From Adenophora triphylla var. japonica (Eukaryota; Streptophyta; Magnoliopsida; Asterales; Campanulaceae): DNA of 64,000 bases. Shown here piece after piece: positions 1 through 12,811 of this stretch. The position numbers and the translations under genes were made by a program. How positions within the stretch are numbered: position 1 is the first letter of the stretch; each line of letters opens with the position of its first letter. The DNA is taken from NCBI GenBank assembly GCA_022495995.1, contig JAFEMH010007471.1, forward strand, positions 24,439-88,438, written 5' to 3'. Under the pieces are notes generated by a model. The model searched no databases. It was given only the letters and a program-made list of their open reading frames with translations, and was not told the DNA's origin.

Positions 1-1265
1 TTTTATGCCTAGGTTCCCTTTCCTTCTTCCATTACTTAACACATGAACATCAAAGGATGCCTTAGCTCTACCAAGTCCCACCGAAAACATATAAACCCAA
101 AACAAAGTAACCTTAGATTATTTATCACTACAAATTACACCCATTTCCAACCCTTTAGATTATCTTCATTGAACTCTAACTTCAACACATGTTATTTACC
201 AATTATCCAACTTCCAACAAGGTTTCTAAAGCATGAAATCAACACCATAGAGCAAGAGTAACATTTAAAAAGCTCATGAACAAGTAAAAGAAGGGAATCA
301 TAACAACTCACTTACTAAGCCATGTAACCCAAAATGATTAAATCTTATATCATTTACCCTTTGAATCACTATCCATTTCACTATCACTTTCCAAGTATAA
401 ATTTCTTAATTTAGTTAACCCAAATAACATAAACCTAGATTATTCTCACAAGATTTCCAACCCCTTCACTAATACATTTCAAGTTAAATCATTTAACTAA
501 CTTCACCCATTTCTTACAATCAAATCAACCTCTAAGAACCATAACATCCTTCCATGTCATTTATCACATTCTCAAGTCCCAAAAGTGGTCTAAAGCCATA
601 AACAACCATTATCATCACAAGAACAACATTAGCTAATTCATGAGCATTCATAGAAGGGAAGGGTCATAATAACTCACCTTTGGATTTTATAAGGAAAGAT
701 TGATCTTCCTATCTTGATGGATTCCTCTAGGTGATCCAACTTCAATGGTGCTCCTAGATTTGAATTTGGTGGAGAAAATGGTTTGGCTTCAAAGCTTGGA
801 TGAAGTAGCTTCCATGGAGTTTTCTAATGTTTCTCTAGGAAAATATGGGATGAATGAATGAAGGAGGAAGAAGGAGAGTGAGGAGGATGAAGAAGGGGGG
901 GCGGATGGAGGGAGTATGGGGGAGAGGAGAGGGGAACACTTGGGGGGAAGTTAGGAGGAAGTAGAAATGGCCCCCCTCTAACTAAGGCTTTCCACAATTT
1001 TAAATTAAACCCCTTTTTATTTTCATTATTTATTCTACACAATTTAACCTTTTCTTACCATTTGTCCAATTTCCATTTTTATTATTTCCCCAAGTTTCTT
1101 TATTTAATAACCAATAAATTCTCAAGAGGTTCCAATTTCACTTCTCACCCAATTTATCTTAATTTAAGAATTCTAAAGGCATAATTGAACACATAAAGCT
1201 AACATAATTATTAAAAGCATATAATATAGTATTTAAAATTAGTGCCTAGGGTTGGGGTCGTTACA
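1..1265 (-). repeat. 3' LTR of LARD-like retrotransposon (cut by window start)
   Basis: This stretch repeats almost base for base at 5952-7221, so it is one of two LTRs of the same element. On the minus strand the LTR begins TGTAACGACCCCAACC at 1265. A purine-rich tract read on the minus strand (opposite 1266-1278) precedes it, as expected for the 3' LTR of a minus-strand element. I count about five substitutions plus a G-run length difference against the other LTR over 1265 bp, so the insertion is young. The short proline-rich or glycine-rich frames here are translations of a GA-rich tract, not genes. Confidence 0.9.
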
Positions 1266-1278
1266 CTCACTTCCCCTT
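1266..1278 (-). other. Polypurine tract of LARD-like element
   Basis: Read on the minus strand this is CTTTAAGGGGAAGTGAG-like sequence ending directly at the TGTAACG start of the LTR. That is the expected place for the plus-strand DNA primer of an LTR retrotransposon. Confidence 0.7.
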
Positions 1279-2104
1279 AAAGAAAATTCGTCTCGAATTT
1301 GACTGTCACTTACCCTAAGGTTCAAATGGCAAAGGTTACCTTTTACACATTCGAACTTAACATTTTCAATTAGATTTCTCAATGGCATGATTCTACCATA
1401 CACTTTCACAACTCATACGGTTTTATCTCAATGTTAGAATGATAACTACTATTATACGTACTCAACCACGGGTAACCATACGTCCTATTGACTACTAACA
1501 TCCATTGTTCATGCCCGTAGTATATCATCAACCACAAGTAATGATTCCTCAACTTTTTACAAGGTTAAACTTAATAGTATTCCTACCTTCCAAAAGGATC
1601 TTCCAAATGATGTCTATCCAATCCCTCTAATACTATGGGGTTTATACAACCAAACTATCTCCTATCATATATGAGGACTTTATCAATAAATATCTCATGA
1701 TATAAACATTAAATAACTGCCTATGAAATAATAAATATGAACATGCTAATAAGATCATGATTTCTATAAACGGGACACTGGTCGACTATATAACACAATT
1801 CAATGTTCCACTTATTTTCAGGTCCAGAGACAGATCAATATTCAAACCAAATGGTTGGCCGCCCACAACGGAGCCGATCCAACCCCAAAACAAAAACCGA
1901 GTCTACTGCGACCTCCACATTAATAACCCCACAATTTATCAATTCATTTCTCGGATCAAAAACTTTAATATATTTAATCAATATAGGAAACTAGGTTGCC
2001 TTTTTACTTGCTTTTGTACGAACTATACCTTTAAAATAACATGACTTTCTAAAATTTACAACATCTTTCAAAATTCCAAGGATAGATAAAATGAGATCAA
2101 ATGA

Positions 2105-2275
2105 GACTCGAATGGTTTATTTATTTAAAACTGTCCCATACCAGTTTTAATTAACTAAACCACTCACACTTTTAAGAAATTTTCAAAAGATTGATAAGCT
2201 ACCAAAAATAACTCGAGTGATTTAATTATCTACAACCGTCCCATACCAGTTGTAGATAGTTAAATTACTCACAGA
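2105..2275. other. Two tandem stem-loops with a shared loop
   Basis: Two imperfect inverted repeats lie at about 2105-2167 and 2213-2273. Both present a loop containing GTCCCATACC. Their arms differ (TTAAAACTG paired with CAGTTTTAA in the first, ATCTACAAC paired with GTTGTAGAT in the second), but each is self-complementary over roughly 20 pairs. The flanks (ACTCGAATGGTTTA and ACTCGAGTGATTTA) show the two are copies of one ancestral unit. Role unknown. Confidence 0.75.
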
Positions 2276-4454
2276 TTTTAATTTACACAAAATGATTTAC
2301 TGTCCTTATTAAATCAACTATCCCCGAAGGGTACAATTGCTCAAACCGAAGTCCAATATACAATCCAAAGTTTTAAAGCACATTTAAAACAATTCTAACA
2401 TAATAATTTTTATTTTTTTTTTACTTAGTTAAATTCTTTATAAGGAAACACAATCTCGGAATACAAATACTATCCTTTATAATTAACACTATAACATTCA
2501 TTAAAATAGTAAACCTGGTAAATCATCTTCAATTCAATAATTCCTCAAATTAAATATTCAACACTTTTACTTAATTTGAGTCATCTCTTCCCTACCTTTG
2601 AGATTGGAATTATACTTAATAACAACGTATTGTAAACATCTAGTTTCCGATCAAATACCATGATTTCCTAATAAGAGATACAACTGGAACGCACATAGAT
2701 CAATCACTCCCAATTTACAATTAAACATTAACAGTATAAACTAACTTACCTCCCAATAACCGTCAACAACTCAAAATCCATATAACGTCTACATCTTCCA
2801 AGCATCACACCACTCCTTCATATGAGTCTCGCAACAAGTCAATCCATAGGGTGTAATCATCCTAAAGTACTCTGTCTTCCAATAAGATTTATCCTCATTC
2901 TATTTTCTCAACTAATGGTATCATCTCTCAAAACAACCATGTACATATTTTACCAATTTCTGAAGTTGGTCCTATAAGTCACCAATAACTACATCCATTG
3001 TACTTCTTCATATTTACCCTAATTATCACCCCCTAACTAATACACAACCACATTTCAAAACGGTCATATTAAATACAAATGTTGTCTTAAGTATATCCTT
3101 TAAGCCAATTCTTACTGTAATTGTAACACTCCGAAAAATTCAACTAAAACCCATTGAGCATCCTACTAGTTTCTAAAATCAGTCATACAAATCGTCAACA
3201 AGTGCTAACGAATACTTATTCTTAACAGTTACCTATTTAAGATCTCTATAACCTTATAATTAACCACCAAGTATCATCTTTTCTACATATAGTAACAATT
3301 TACCCTTATGGAGATTCACTAAGCTCATTATCCTCTTTATCAAATAATTTCCCAAAATGAATCATCAATTCAGTCATCCCAATTAATGTCCTCTATCTAA
3401 GAACCCGAATACTAAAATAGTACCTTATATCAACTCAAAGCTTCAATATCCTGGTATGATACCTGATGAAAATCCATTTTGAAACTCACTTGAAAAACAT
3501 CACTTAGTCAACTTATAGGGTGATATCACTTACAAGAATATTAGTTTTCCTATTCCAATTAGTAGCAAGAATTCAATCAATCTCTCCTTAAAGAATAAAC
3601 TTATAGCACATAAGGCAAAGATATATTAATTCCATAAGATCTCTTACTCGCGATATTTTATAGCTCATATAATCCTGCTTAGACTATTACTTTCAATACT
3701 AGTCTCATATATCTAGTCTCCACCATGATACACCAATAAATAACTAATCATGCAATTATACAATTATAAACCACTCTTAATTAGGCCATATACCTAACCT
3801 CAACTAAGAGTTCACAATTCATTTACCACCGTACATGAGATAACTCAAGGTTCTTTTAATTAAATATAACACATATCCTTCACATTCCTTAGATCATACT
3901 TTCAACATTTACGCATATGTGACATAATATCAATTAATAATTTCTCCGACTCAATTATACACGGAGGTAAATCAAACGTAGATAAGGAGACTCGCTTCTT
4001 GCGACAGTCCTCCTCGAACACAACATCTACTCAATTAATTCAGGTTAATATAACGATGATTCACGGATTGGTAACTCGACCAAATCCACCGGCAATACAT
4101 GCCCACTAAATCACAACTACCAAGATAATTAAGGATGATTCGAGGTACGACCCCATCGGAGTAGAACCTCCAGCACATAAGGCAACTCTTAGACCAATTA
4201 AGCAAATAAAGATGAAATGTATTGCCACAAGAGAGCGTATGAACGAGGATTTATAAAAGTATGAATCCTAACTCCTGAGACAGGTAAAATACCTCAAATG
4301 ATGGTGGGGAAATCTATCTTTCCAACTCACCTTTCCTTGATTCCTTGGTTGGTCGATATCATTTTCTGTCTTTGAACAAATTCCTGCATTAAACTCTCGA
4401 CGTCAGTTATCACACACTCCCACTCAGCTAGACTCTACCCGAGAACTCTAACCG

Positions 4455-4468
4455 AGCTCTGATACCAA
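4455..4468 (-). other. Primer binding site (initiator tRNA-Met type)
   Basis: On the minus strand this reads TGGTATCAGAGCT, the sequence complementary to the 3' end of plant initiator methionine tRNA. It lies one base from the end of the LTR that starts at 4470, which fixes the element's orientation as minus. Confidence 0.9.
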
Positions 4469-4469
4469 C

Positions 4470-7221
4470 TGTGAGGACCCCGACCCGGAACCTACACGTG
4501 TCCCGAGCTGGAGCGTCCTCAAACTAACCCAAATCTCCTAATACTTTTAAAAACTTTGATTTAACTTCCAAACATAAACACAACCATTTCAAAATAATTC
4601 TACTCCTTCCACATTGGAGGAAAAGTTGACCAACCATGAAAATAATAAACTGTTTTAGTTACAAAAGATATCGAATATAATATGGAATTAAAGTTTATGA
4701 ATACAACCCTTTAAAAGAATTATGCTAACAAACACTTTCTACCCAATCTAAACATAACCCGACAATTCCCAAAATACCACTTCTAACTCCTTTCCGCCCT
4801 TACTTGACCGGTCCATTTGTCTCGGGATCTAAAACAGTAAAGGGAGAGGGGTGAGAATAAATCTCAATGAGCTATTATGAATGCAGCAAGATGTCATACA
4901 AGATGCAACACGTAGCATGGTAACACTTAACACATTATGAAAGCGGTAAACACCTTACGTTACCTCATTTTACCTTTCCCGTCTGAACAATAAGTCGTAC
5001 AACGTGGGAGTAAAACTCCACTCTTTGGTGAATTGCCTCCAGCACATTCACCTCTTATAGGACTCATACCCCAGAGATCCATATAAGAAAGGATACCTAT
5101 ATTAGAGTATCCAATAATAATATCGTCCCTCCGTCTGACAATCGCAACAGTGCGTAAAGGCTTCTTCATGCTCAATACAGTCGTTAGCACAGCCCCCCAC
5201 TCCGTGGCCACAGAGGGGGGAGGGTCACCGATATGATGTACCTTCAATCACTTATAGAACAAATCCATAATTGATTGAATTCCATCATACCCACCCGAAC
5301 ATAAACACGTTCAAGCACATAATAGATACTTGAAATAAATCCACAAAACGGGATAATAATATAACAACATGGTAATGTATACTCATGCCAATCAATACCA
5401 TAATGCAACATTTAAGTAATACACTATGCATAATACCCTTAACGAGTATACATTCAAGTAAGGTATCCATATAACCACATAATCCACGCCGGGATACAAT
5501 ATAACAATACCAAATAATCCACAAAGGGGATAAACAATATAGCCACATGGTAAAATATACTCATGTTCAACCAATATCATAGTACAACATTTAATTAACA
5601 CACTATGCACAATATAAACAATGTATATGAACTCAAGTAAGGCAAGGAAGTATCATCAATCCATCCTACAAGGTCATTGTACACTAATACATAGCCTCTA
5701 TGAAGGTTCAAGTTCAACTTACTAGGTAGGGGTCACAATCTATAAAGGATCAAACAAGATTGCTAAACAATTTCTGGTTTAAATTTAAAATCAGGGATTC
5801 TGGGGTCTTGGGCGACCGCCCTAACCACTTGGGCGACCGCCCAAGTGGGTTTTCAAAGGCAATATTGTTTCTGGGGTGATGGGCGGCCGCTCAAGCCCCC
5901 ATGGGCGACCGCCCAAGCCCTCCTCCAGCACAAAACTCAGATTTTTGACCCTTTTATGCCTAGGTTCCCTTTCCTTCTTCCATTACTTAACACATGAACA
6001 TCAAAGGATGCCTTAGCTCTACCAAGTCCCACCGAAAACATGTAAACCCAAAACAAAGTAACCTTAGATTATTTATCACTACAAATTACACCCATTTCCA
6101 ACCCTTTAGATTATCTTCATTGAACTCTAACTTCAACACATGTCATTTACCAATTATCCAACTTCCAACAAGGTTTCTAAAGCATGAAATCAACACCATA
6201 GAGCAAGAGTAACATTTAAAAAGCTCATGAACAAGTAAAAGAAGGGAATCATAACAACTCACTTACTAAGCCATGTAACCCAAAATGATTAAATCTTATA
6301 TCATTTACCCTTTGAATCACTATCCATTTCACTATCACTTTCCAAGTATAAATTTCTTAATTTAGTTAACCCAAATAACATAAACCTAGATTATTCTCAC
6401 AAGATTTCCAACCCCTTCACTAATACATTTCAAGTTAAATCCTTTAACTAACTTCACCCATTTCTTACAATCAAATCAACCTCTAAGAACCATAACATCC
6501 TTCCATGTCATTTATCACATTCTCAAGTCCCAAAAGTGGTCTAAAGCCATAAACAACCATTATCATCACAAGAACAACATTAGCTAATTCATGAGCATTC
6601 ATAGAAGGGAAGGGTCATAATAACTCACCTTTGGATTTTATAAGGAAAGATTGATCTTCCTATCTTGATGGATTCCTCTAGGTGATCCAACTTCAATGGT
6701 GCTCCTAGACTTGAATTTGGTGGAGAAAATGGTTTGGCTTCAAAGCTTGGATGAAGTAGCTTCCATGGAGTTTTCTAATGTTTCTCTAGGAAAATATGGG
6801 ATGAATGAATGAAGGAGGAAGAAGGGGAGTGAGGAGGATGAAGAAGGGGGGGGGGGGCGGATGGAGGGAGTATGGGGGAGAGGAGAGGGGAACACTTGGG
6901 GGGAAGTTAGGAGGAAGTAGAAATGGCCCCCCTCTAACTAAGGCTTTCCACAATTTTAAATTAAACCCCTTTTTATTTTCATTATTTATTCTACACAATT
7001 TAACCTTTTCTTACCATTTGTCCAATTTCCATTTTTATTATTTCCCCAAGTTTCTTTATTTAATAACCAATAAATTCTCAAGAGGTTCCAATTTCACTTC
7101 TCACCCAATTTATCTTAATTTAAGAATTCTAAAGGCATAATTGAACACATAAAGCTAACATAATTATTAAAAGCATATAATATAGTATTTAAAATTAGTG
7201 CCTAGGGTTGGGGTCGTTACA
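4470..7221 (-). repeat. 5' LTR of LARD-like retrotransposon
   Basis: A 2.75 kb LTR bounded by TG at 4470 and CA at 7221, next to the primer site on its left. Its outer 1.27 kb matches 1-1265. Internal structure includes an imperfect tandem duplication at about 5330-5645 (unit about 185 bp, with ATGGTAATGTATACTCATG-type sequence) and four CG-rich dyads at 5810-5914. The base after the LTR is the interrupted Helitron exon, so GCTCG at 7222-7226 is the predicted target duplication. Its partner lies left of the window. Confidence 0.9.
5810..5914. promoter_or_regulatory. Four GGGCGACCGCCC dyads in LARD LTR
   Basis: Near-perfect 12 bp inverted repeats occur at 5810-5821, 5831-5842, 5881-5892 (variant GGGCGGCCGCTC) and 5903-5914, arranged as two pairs. 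They stand out as GC-rich islands in AT-rich sequence. They may be protein-binding sites or methylation centres. No function is shown. Confidence 0.6.
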
Positions 7222-10115
7222 GCTCGACTATGGAATAATCCTTCGACATCCTTGTTTCGTAATATGTCAGGATATATGCATTCAACGATTTTTGGAAATA
7301 TTTCCTGGGGCAAACTAATATCAACCTCTCCGTCATTATCTTCCCCAGCAACACCGTCTCCAACCGATAATATCCATTGAGCAAAGTCTCTTATCTCCTC
7401 GGCCCGATCAGAAGAACCAACCTACATTAAGTTTGATGCAATTTAATTAATTATAACGACTCAAGAACACGTAACTACATTAATAATGAAAAAATAATGA
7501 TTACCTGCAATCTCATGTTTTGAGTCAACCTTAGTACCTCACAATAACTCCAAAGAAAAGACGAACAAATTGAGGCATGAACAATATCATGCCTGTTACC
7601 TTTAGGAACAACTGGTAGAATCTGCCTAAAGTCACCTCCAAGTACAACAACCACACCACCAAACGGATTTTCAGAGCATCTGCCATTTGTTGAATGTAAG
7701 ACATCCCGTAAACTACGATCGACGGCCTCAAAACAATGTCTATGCGCCATTGGAGCTTCATCCCAAATAATTAGCTTTGTTTTTTGTAGAAGTCATGTCT
7801 CATCTGTACCAGGCCTTAATTTACTGCAAGTAGAACTCTCATCGACCTGTATAGGGATACCAAACCTTGAATGTGCAGTCCTACCCTTAGGAAGTAGCAA
7901 AGAAGCAATTCCACTGGAAGCTACTGGAAGAACAATTTCCCCCCTGCTTCTTAAGGCAGAACACAAAGTCCTCCATAAGAATGTTTTACCGGTACCTCCA
8001 TAACCATATAAGAAAAATACACCACCATCTCCCCTATCAACAGCTGAAATAATTTTATCGTAAACACCCTTTTGCTCGGCTGTCAGTTGTGGAAATAACC
8101 TGGAATGCTCAGCTTTCATCTCATCAATATCATAAGATGTCTCCTCTAAAATAAGCATATTTTCAACATCTTCAATGTCACTGTATAATGGTTTAGGCAT
8201 GTCCCCAAATTTATCAAGGCAGCTACTATTCTGTTTCAGCAACTTTTCTATCTCCACCAAAGCAATATTCTTGATTTGTTCCTCACGAAGCTTATGTCCT
8301 GCAGTTATACAAAATAATTTAAATATATAAGTAAAATTATGCCAATTATAAGTAAAAATTAATATACTAAAATTACTTTATAAATATAGTTACTAAGGAG
8401 TTAATAGATATAGATAAGTGATTTATGATATTATGTTATGATTTTCTTGATGTTCCAGATGTTTACTTTGAAGCTATACATGGATTTATATTTCCTTGAA
8501 GCTATAATTTGATTAGTGATTTATGATTTTCTTCAATTAATTTTTGGGACAGAGGGAGTTAAAACTAATCTAAATTATAACTCAAAAAATATGGTAGGAC
8601 AGAGAGAGTATTAAAAAGAAATATAATCATACCCAAAAATATTATGGGACAGAGAGAGTATTAAAACTAATCTAAATTATAGCTTAAAAACAATATGGGA
8701 CAGATGGAGTATTAAAAAGAAATATAATCATAAGAAAAATCATTATGGGACAGAGAGAGTATTAAAATTATTTTAAATTATAGGTAAAAAAACATTATAG
8801 GACAGACGAATTATTAAAAAGAAATATAACCATAATCGAAAACATTATGGAACAAAGGGAGTATTAAAACTAATCTAAATAATATGCAAAATCAATAAAT
8901 TAAATATTAATTCAAATACCAGGTTTGTCGTGCATTTTCTGATATTTGTCCTCAATATCATCGGCAAGTAAGTGCCATGTCTTCTCCCACACCTCATTAG
9001 GCATCGACATACTGTTAGAGAGAAGTAAAATAACAAAGAGCCTTCGAAGACCATCAGGAAACTGCCAGTGACTCGCCTCAATTATCCCATCAACATATTC
9101 CTTGTCATCATCCAATAACCCAAGAGCATAACACGTGGATTTGAAATCTGGATAGACAACCTTGTTCACAGTTCTCAAACCCTCGTAGCAAGTAGGACCA
9201 GCGACATGATTCAACATAAGCCTGAGATAATAAAGTTCACCGCAATTCATAGGTACATGGTAAATACGCCCAATTGCAATACGCTTGTCTTTTCTACGAC
9301 GCCATTCACGTTTACTTTTATCCTAGACATGATATTGAGTAAATTCTGCATATTTATACTTCCGAGCCTCTGGATGCTCTTTATTATAATCAAACCAACT
9401 CATGAATTGAGATTCCTTAACCGTAGATTTATTCATAACATCAGGGAGAAAGTCACCATCCCTAAAAGGAATACAATGATCACCCTCCAAATGAAAAGCC
9501 AGACGCTCAACAGGAGGCGTACGATAGTGGAGCTCGAATCCAAAAATACGCCACATAGCCTCACAGTGCATACATACCGACAATCTATTTGCCTTTTCAC
9601 CTCATCCGTTTCAACACCAAGACACACTCTATCGCTTCCCTTATTAATATACTTGAACAAATATTTAATTGCTTTGCTCTGATTACAATACTCAACATTT
9701 ATGTGTGCCTCATACCTTAGCAAAAGATATATGTTATATGGGACAATCCAACCATTATTTAACACGTTTCCATTCTTCTCAATAGTCGCACCATTATCCC
9801 TACGTCGATATACCTGATACCCATTTTCATCCACAAATGTAGACTCATTTAACGGTTTTGGATACTTCTTCGTGCACTTACTCCCACATGCATGTAGACT
9901 CATAATTAAAAGGACCGCAAGGACCATGCAACATGTACTCAACCACGCCTTGTATAATCTAGGATACTTGGTTTTATCAGAATTTCAGCACAAATCCACT
10001 TATCAATATCCCCAGCTATAAGAGACTGATATTTTCGATCGAAGAACAGAAGAATGTGAGCATGAGGAAGACCTCTCTTCTGAAACTCCACCGTATATAC
10101 AACTACATGAATAAC
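7222..10115 (-). pseudogene. Helitron Rep-helicase, broken and interrupted by LARD insertion
   Basis: Rolling-circle Helitron transposase remains on the minus strand. From the 5' side: the Rep nuclease HUH motif RGLPHAHILL (about 10060), the HGPCG and KCTKKYPKP blocks (about 9930-9860), the catalytic-tyrosine block IKYLFKYINKG (about 9670), CEAMWRIFGF (about 9560), and then a Pif1-family helicase with Walker A GYGGTGKT (about 8010), Walker B WDEAPM (about 7750) and GGDFRQILPVV (about 7635). Plausible introns lie at about 8912-8296 and 7504-7423. The gene is dead: a TAG replaces an expected Trp codon at 9323, a TGA lies at 7793-7795, there are frameshifts near 9575, 9900 and 9950, and the LARD-like element cuts the last exon at 7221. 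The Helitron termini were not found. Confidence 0.88.
8549..8880. repeat. Minisatellite in the Helitron intron
   Basis: About seven units of roughly 50 bp, each opening with GGGACAGAGAGAGTATTAAAA or a close variant (starts near 8549, 8596, 8648, 8697, 8747, 8800 and 8850). Tails alternate between a CTAATCTAAATTATA type and an AAGAAATATAATCATA type, giving a higher-order period of about 100 bp. The opening box resembles a Stowaway MITE end (GGGACGGAGGGAGTA). The array lies wholly within the predicted 0.6 kb intron of the Helitron gene. Confidence 0.75.
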
Positions 10116-12555
10116 AAACAGAACATAGTAATGTGATTATAAGCAATATAAATAAATAGAGTGTTTATTCTGACTATGATATTTACTTATCCATTTATCG
10201 ATTGAAATAATAAATATTACAATAAACGAATTACGTAGAATGAGCTATCACCGGTACATTTATTAGCATTTAATTTATCATGATCCGATAGTTGGCTTAG
10301 TATTGTAGTTCCTTGGATATCACAATCAAATATGAAAATTTAAAGAGTTCGTTGATGGTCTCATGATTGTAGTTTCTCTCATTGTGCTATTTTTATCATA
10401 GCATATAAATCTTGACATTTATTTACATCATTGTAACTGCTTCAAAGTGCAATTATTGTATTCACTATTTTAGACTTCTAAAGAAAATCATGATGATAAT
10501 AGTATTTTCATCCATCTTTATTGTCAAGTTCAATCAAGTTAACAAAAGATTTTCAAAGTGTGGCATTTAGTATAGAAAGGAGGGGGTAATAAATATTGTA
10601 CAATGCCAACATAAATAGTAATTCATTGTAATGACAGCATTAACACAAACAGCCATGGACTCACTGCCAGGATTTAGTACAAACAACAACTTATCTTAAT
10701 ATCATCTGAAATAATCCTCAACGTGCTCTCTCTCTCTCTCACCGATTCTCTTTCTATGCGGCACCCCCTAAAATAATCCTCAACGTGATTTATGTTCTCT
10801 CCTTATTTTCCACCAAATAATCCTCAAAGATTTTCTTGTGTTCATATAATATATGGTGCCAGCAATAAAAGATATTCCTTCCAATAATTGGGTGAAATTT
10901 CCGGAAATTGAGCACAATTTGTTTCAGCAAATATTAATTACGGAGAGTAATAAGCAATTAAAAAAATACATAAATACATTGAAATGGAAATGTTGAAAAA
11001 CCTGTCAATAGAGCTTAAATTATTCGACCAAGTGTCACACGTCTTTAATGTCATAAATTGACATAAATTATGAAATCTTGAATTACCGTAATTTTACTAT
11101 GTTACACAAATATATTTAGTAATAGAAGATTACAATAATAATAATTTAATGAGTGAGAATACAAAGATTAGGAAAATATTAGTGAACTTTTTGACTTTTG
11201 CTCAAGTGATCGCTTAAATTATTGCGAAGTTTGGTAGAAAACAAAACAATTACTACTGAAGAGCAAATTTGAATATTTACTTTTGCAAGAGTAGAATTTT
11301 GTGAATTAGAACAATTCTTGATAAGAGTGCTTTATATATTCTCATATTATATTTCTAACATATTGAATAAATCTTTTGACCTCAATTTAAAAATTTACTC
11401 CCTTAAGTCAATCAAATAAAATGGACGACTTCATAAATAAATTATCATTTAGATCCACTTTTTGATCGAAAGTGTAAAGTAGAATTGGGTGAAATTTCCG
11501 GAAATTGAGCACAAAATTATTTCACATTTGAATCGACGAATCTGGGCCGTTGTTAGATTTATATACACCAGAAATAATCATCAAAAAAACAGTATGACCT
11601 CTATATCCCGTCGCCTTCGTAGTTGATATACACTTATTTTGGTGAATTAATTTTGTTAGATTGATAATTGAAAATTCTTCTCCTTATTCATGAACCATAT
11701 ATTTCCATACAATTTGTGAAATTTCCGGAAATTTAGCAGAAAATTATTGCACATTCGACTCTAAATCTCTTGCTAGGGTTACATGATTTATATAGGGAAT
11801 TGAAATTAATTATACAGTTTTTTTTAAGTTGAATATGTGTGATTTAATTAACAGCGTATTAAAGGAAAGTGGGGCGAATTGAATCTGGACCGTTGGTGAC
11901 AACCTGTCATTTTGGCATATTTTTTCAGCCTTTGATATAGTTTTGCTTTTAAATTTATATGATACTACCTTTACAATTTATGTCCTAACGAAAAGTTGGC
12001 AGCTTAATCACTTAGAGATTTCGTGTTCAAAACCTGTCAAGTCCATTTTTTTTTCCATTTCTCTATTTTGAAAGCCCTCTCTTTTGAAAGCCCATTTCTA
12101 CCTTCAATATCAGATGTTGAATGTTATATGTGAATTTCACCAATTTTAGAGGACTCTGTGATTATTTTATTGAATTGTGATTACACAATGACAAATAGAT
12201 ATCAAAATAAGTCGATGTAATTTTATACACATATCATAAATAGTTATATAAGGAATTAATGGAGTAGAAGGATCGACAAATAGATACGAAAAGAAAAATG
12301 AGTTTGCTAGGAATATATGTTTTCAATGAAAACAAAATTACTGTATCAATATTAATTTTATTGTATTTTTGAATAATTATGTATTTATTTATTCATATAT
12401 GAAATATTTTTGGATTTGAATTAATTTTATCTGAGTTTAGTGTTTTATTGTGATTTATTTCCAAATGTAGAGTTTAATTGTTTTTATATTTAGGTCTTGG
12501 ATTCTAAAATAAAATACTTTTATTTTAAAGTTTTGGTAGATTTGGGAAAATTATA
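10116..12555. other. AT-rich spacer, no gene seen
   Basis: No credible coding exon is visible on either strand. The Helitron 5' leader and terminus may lie in the first few hundred bases. A short CT microsatellite occurs at about 10726-10741. A 16 bp palindrome, AAATTTCCGGAAATTT or a one-base variant, recurs near 10893, 11496 and 11723 inside longer related segments. Confidence 0.6.
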
Positions 12556-12811
12556 CTCCCTCCGCCCCACAATACATTACCCCTTTTACTATTTTGGACG
12601 TCCCACTTTAAAGTCTCACTTTTCTAAAAAGGAAATTTTTTAATACTTCTTTATTCATGGGACCCACTTGTTATACTCACAACACTTTTCAAATTTACTA
12701 TTCTCTCCACTCATTCTCTCTCCTCCCACTCACAACACCTACTTTAATAATATTATTTCTTATTTTCCGTTCTCAACAGTAAAGGGGTAAAGTTTTGCGG
12801 GACGGAGGAAG
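12556..12811. mobile_element. Stowaway MITE
   Basis: Terminal inverted repeats CTCCCTCCGCCCC and GCGGGACGGAGGAAG flank 256 bp of AT-rich non-coding DNA, with a TA duplication on each side. This is the Stowaway (Tc1/mariner-derived) signature. The core contains TCTCTCCACTCATTCTCTC, shared by the other MITEs in this window. Confidence 0.9.

Larger units (their letters stand above)
1266..4469 (-). mobile_element. Non-coding interior of LARD-like LTR retrotransposon
   Basis: This is the 3.2 kb between two matching LTRs. No gag, protease, RT, RNase H or integrase motif can be seen in any frame, so the element is non-autonomous (large retrotransposon derivative). On the minus strand it runs from a primer binding site beside the right LTR (complement at 4455-4468) to a polypurine tract at 1278-1266. 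It contains two related stem-loops at 2105-2275. The element must depend on proteins from another retrotransposon. Its partner is not visible in this window. Confidence 0.85.

Noticed and set aside
824..1042. Proline-rich frame on the minus strand (also at 6786-6998) and glycine-rich frame at 6805-7140
   Set aside because: Both are translations of a GA-rich tract that lies in both LTRs of the LARD-like element. There is no domain, and the G-run length differs between copies.
1757..2044. 95-codon frame in the LARD interior
   Set aside because: No recognised domain, AT-rich codon use, and on the strand opposite to the element. Likely chance.
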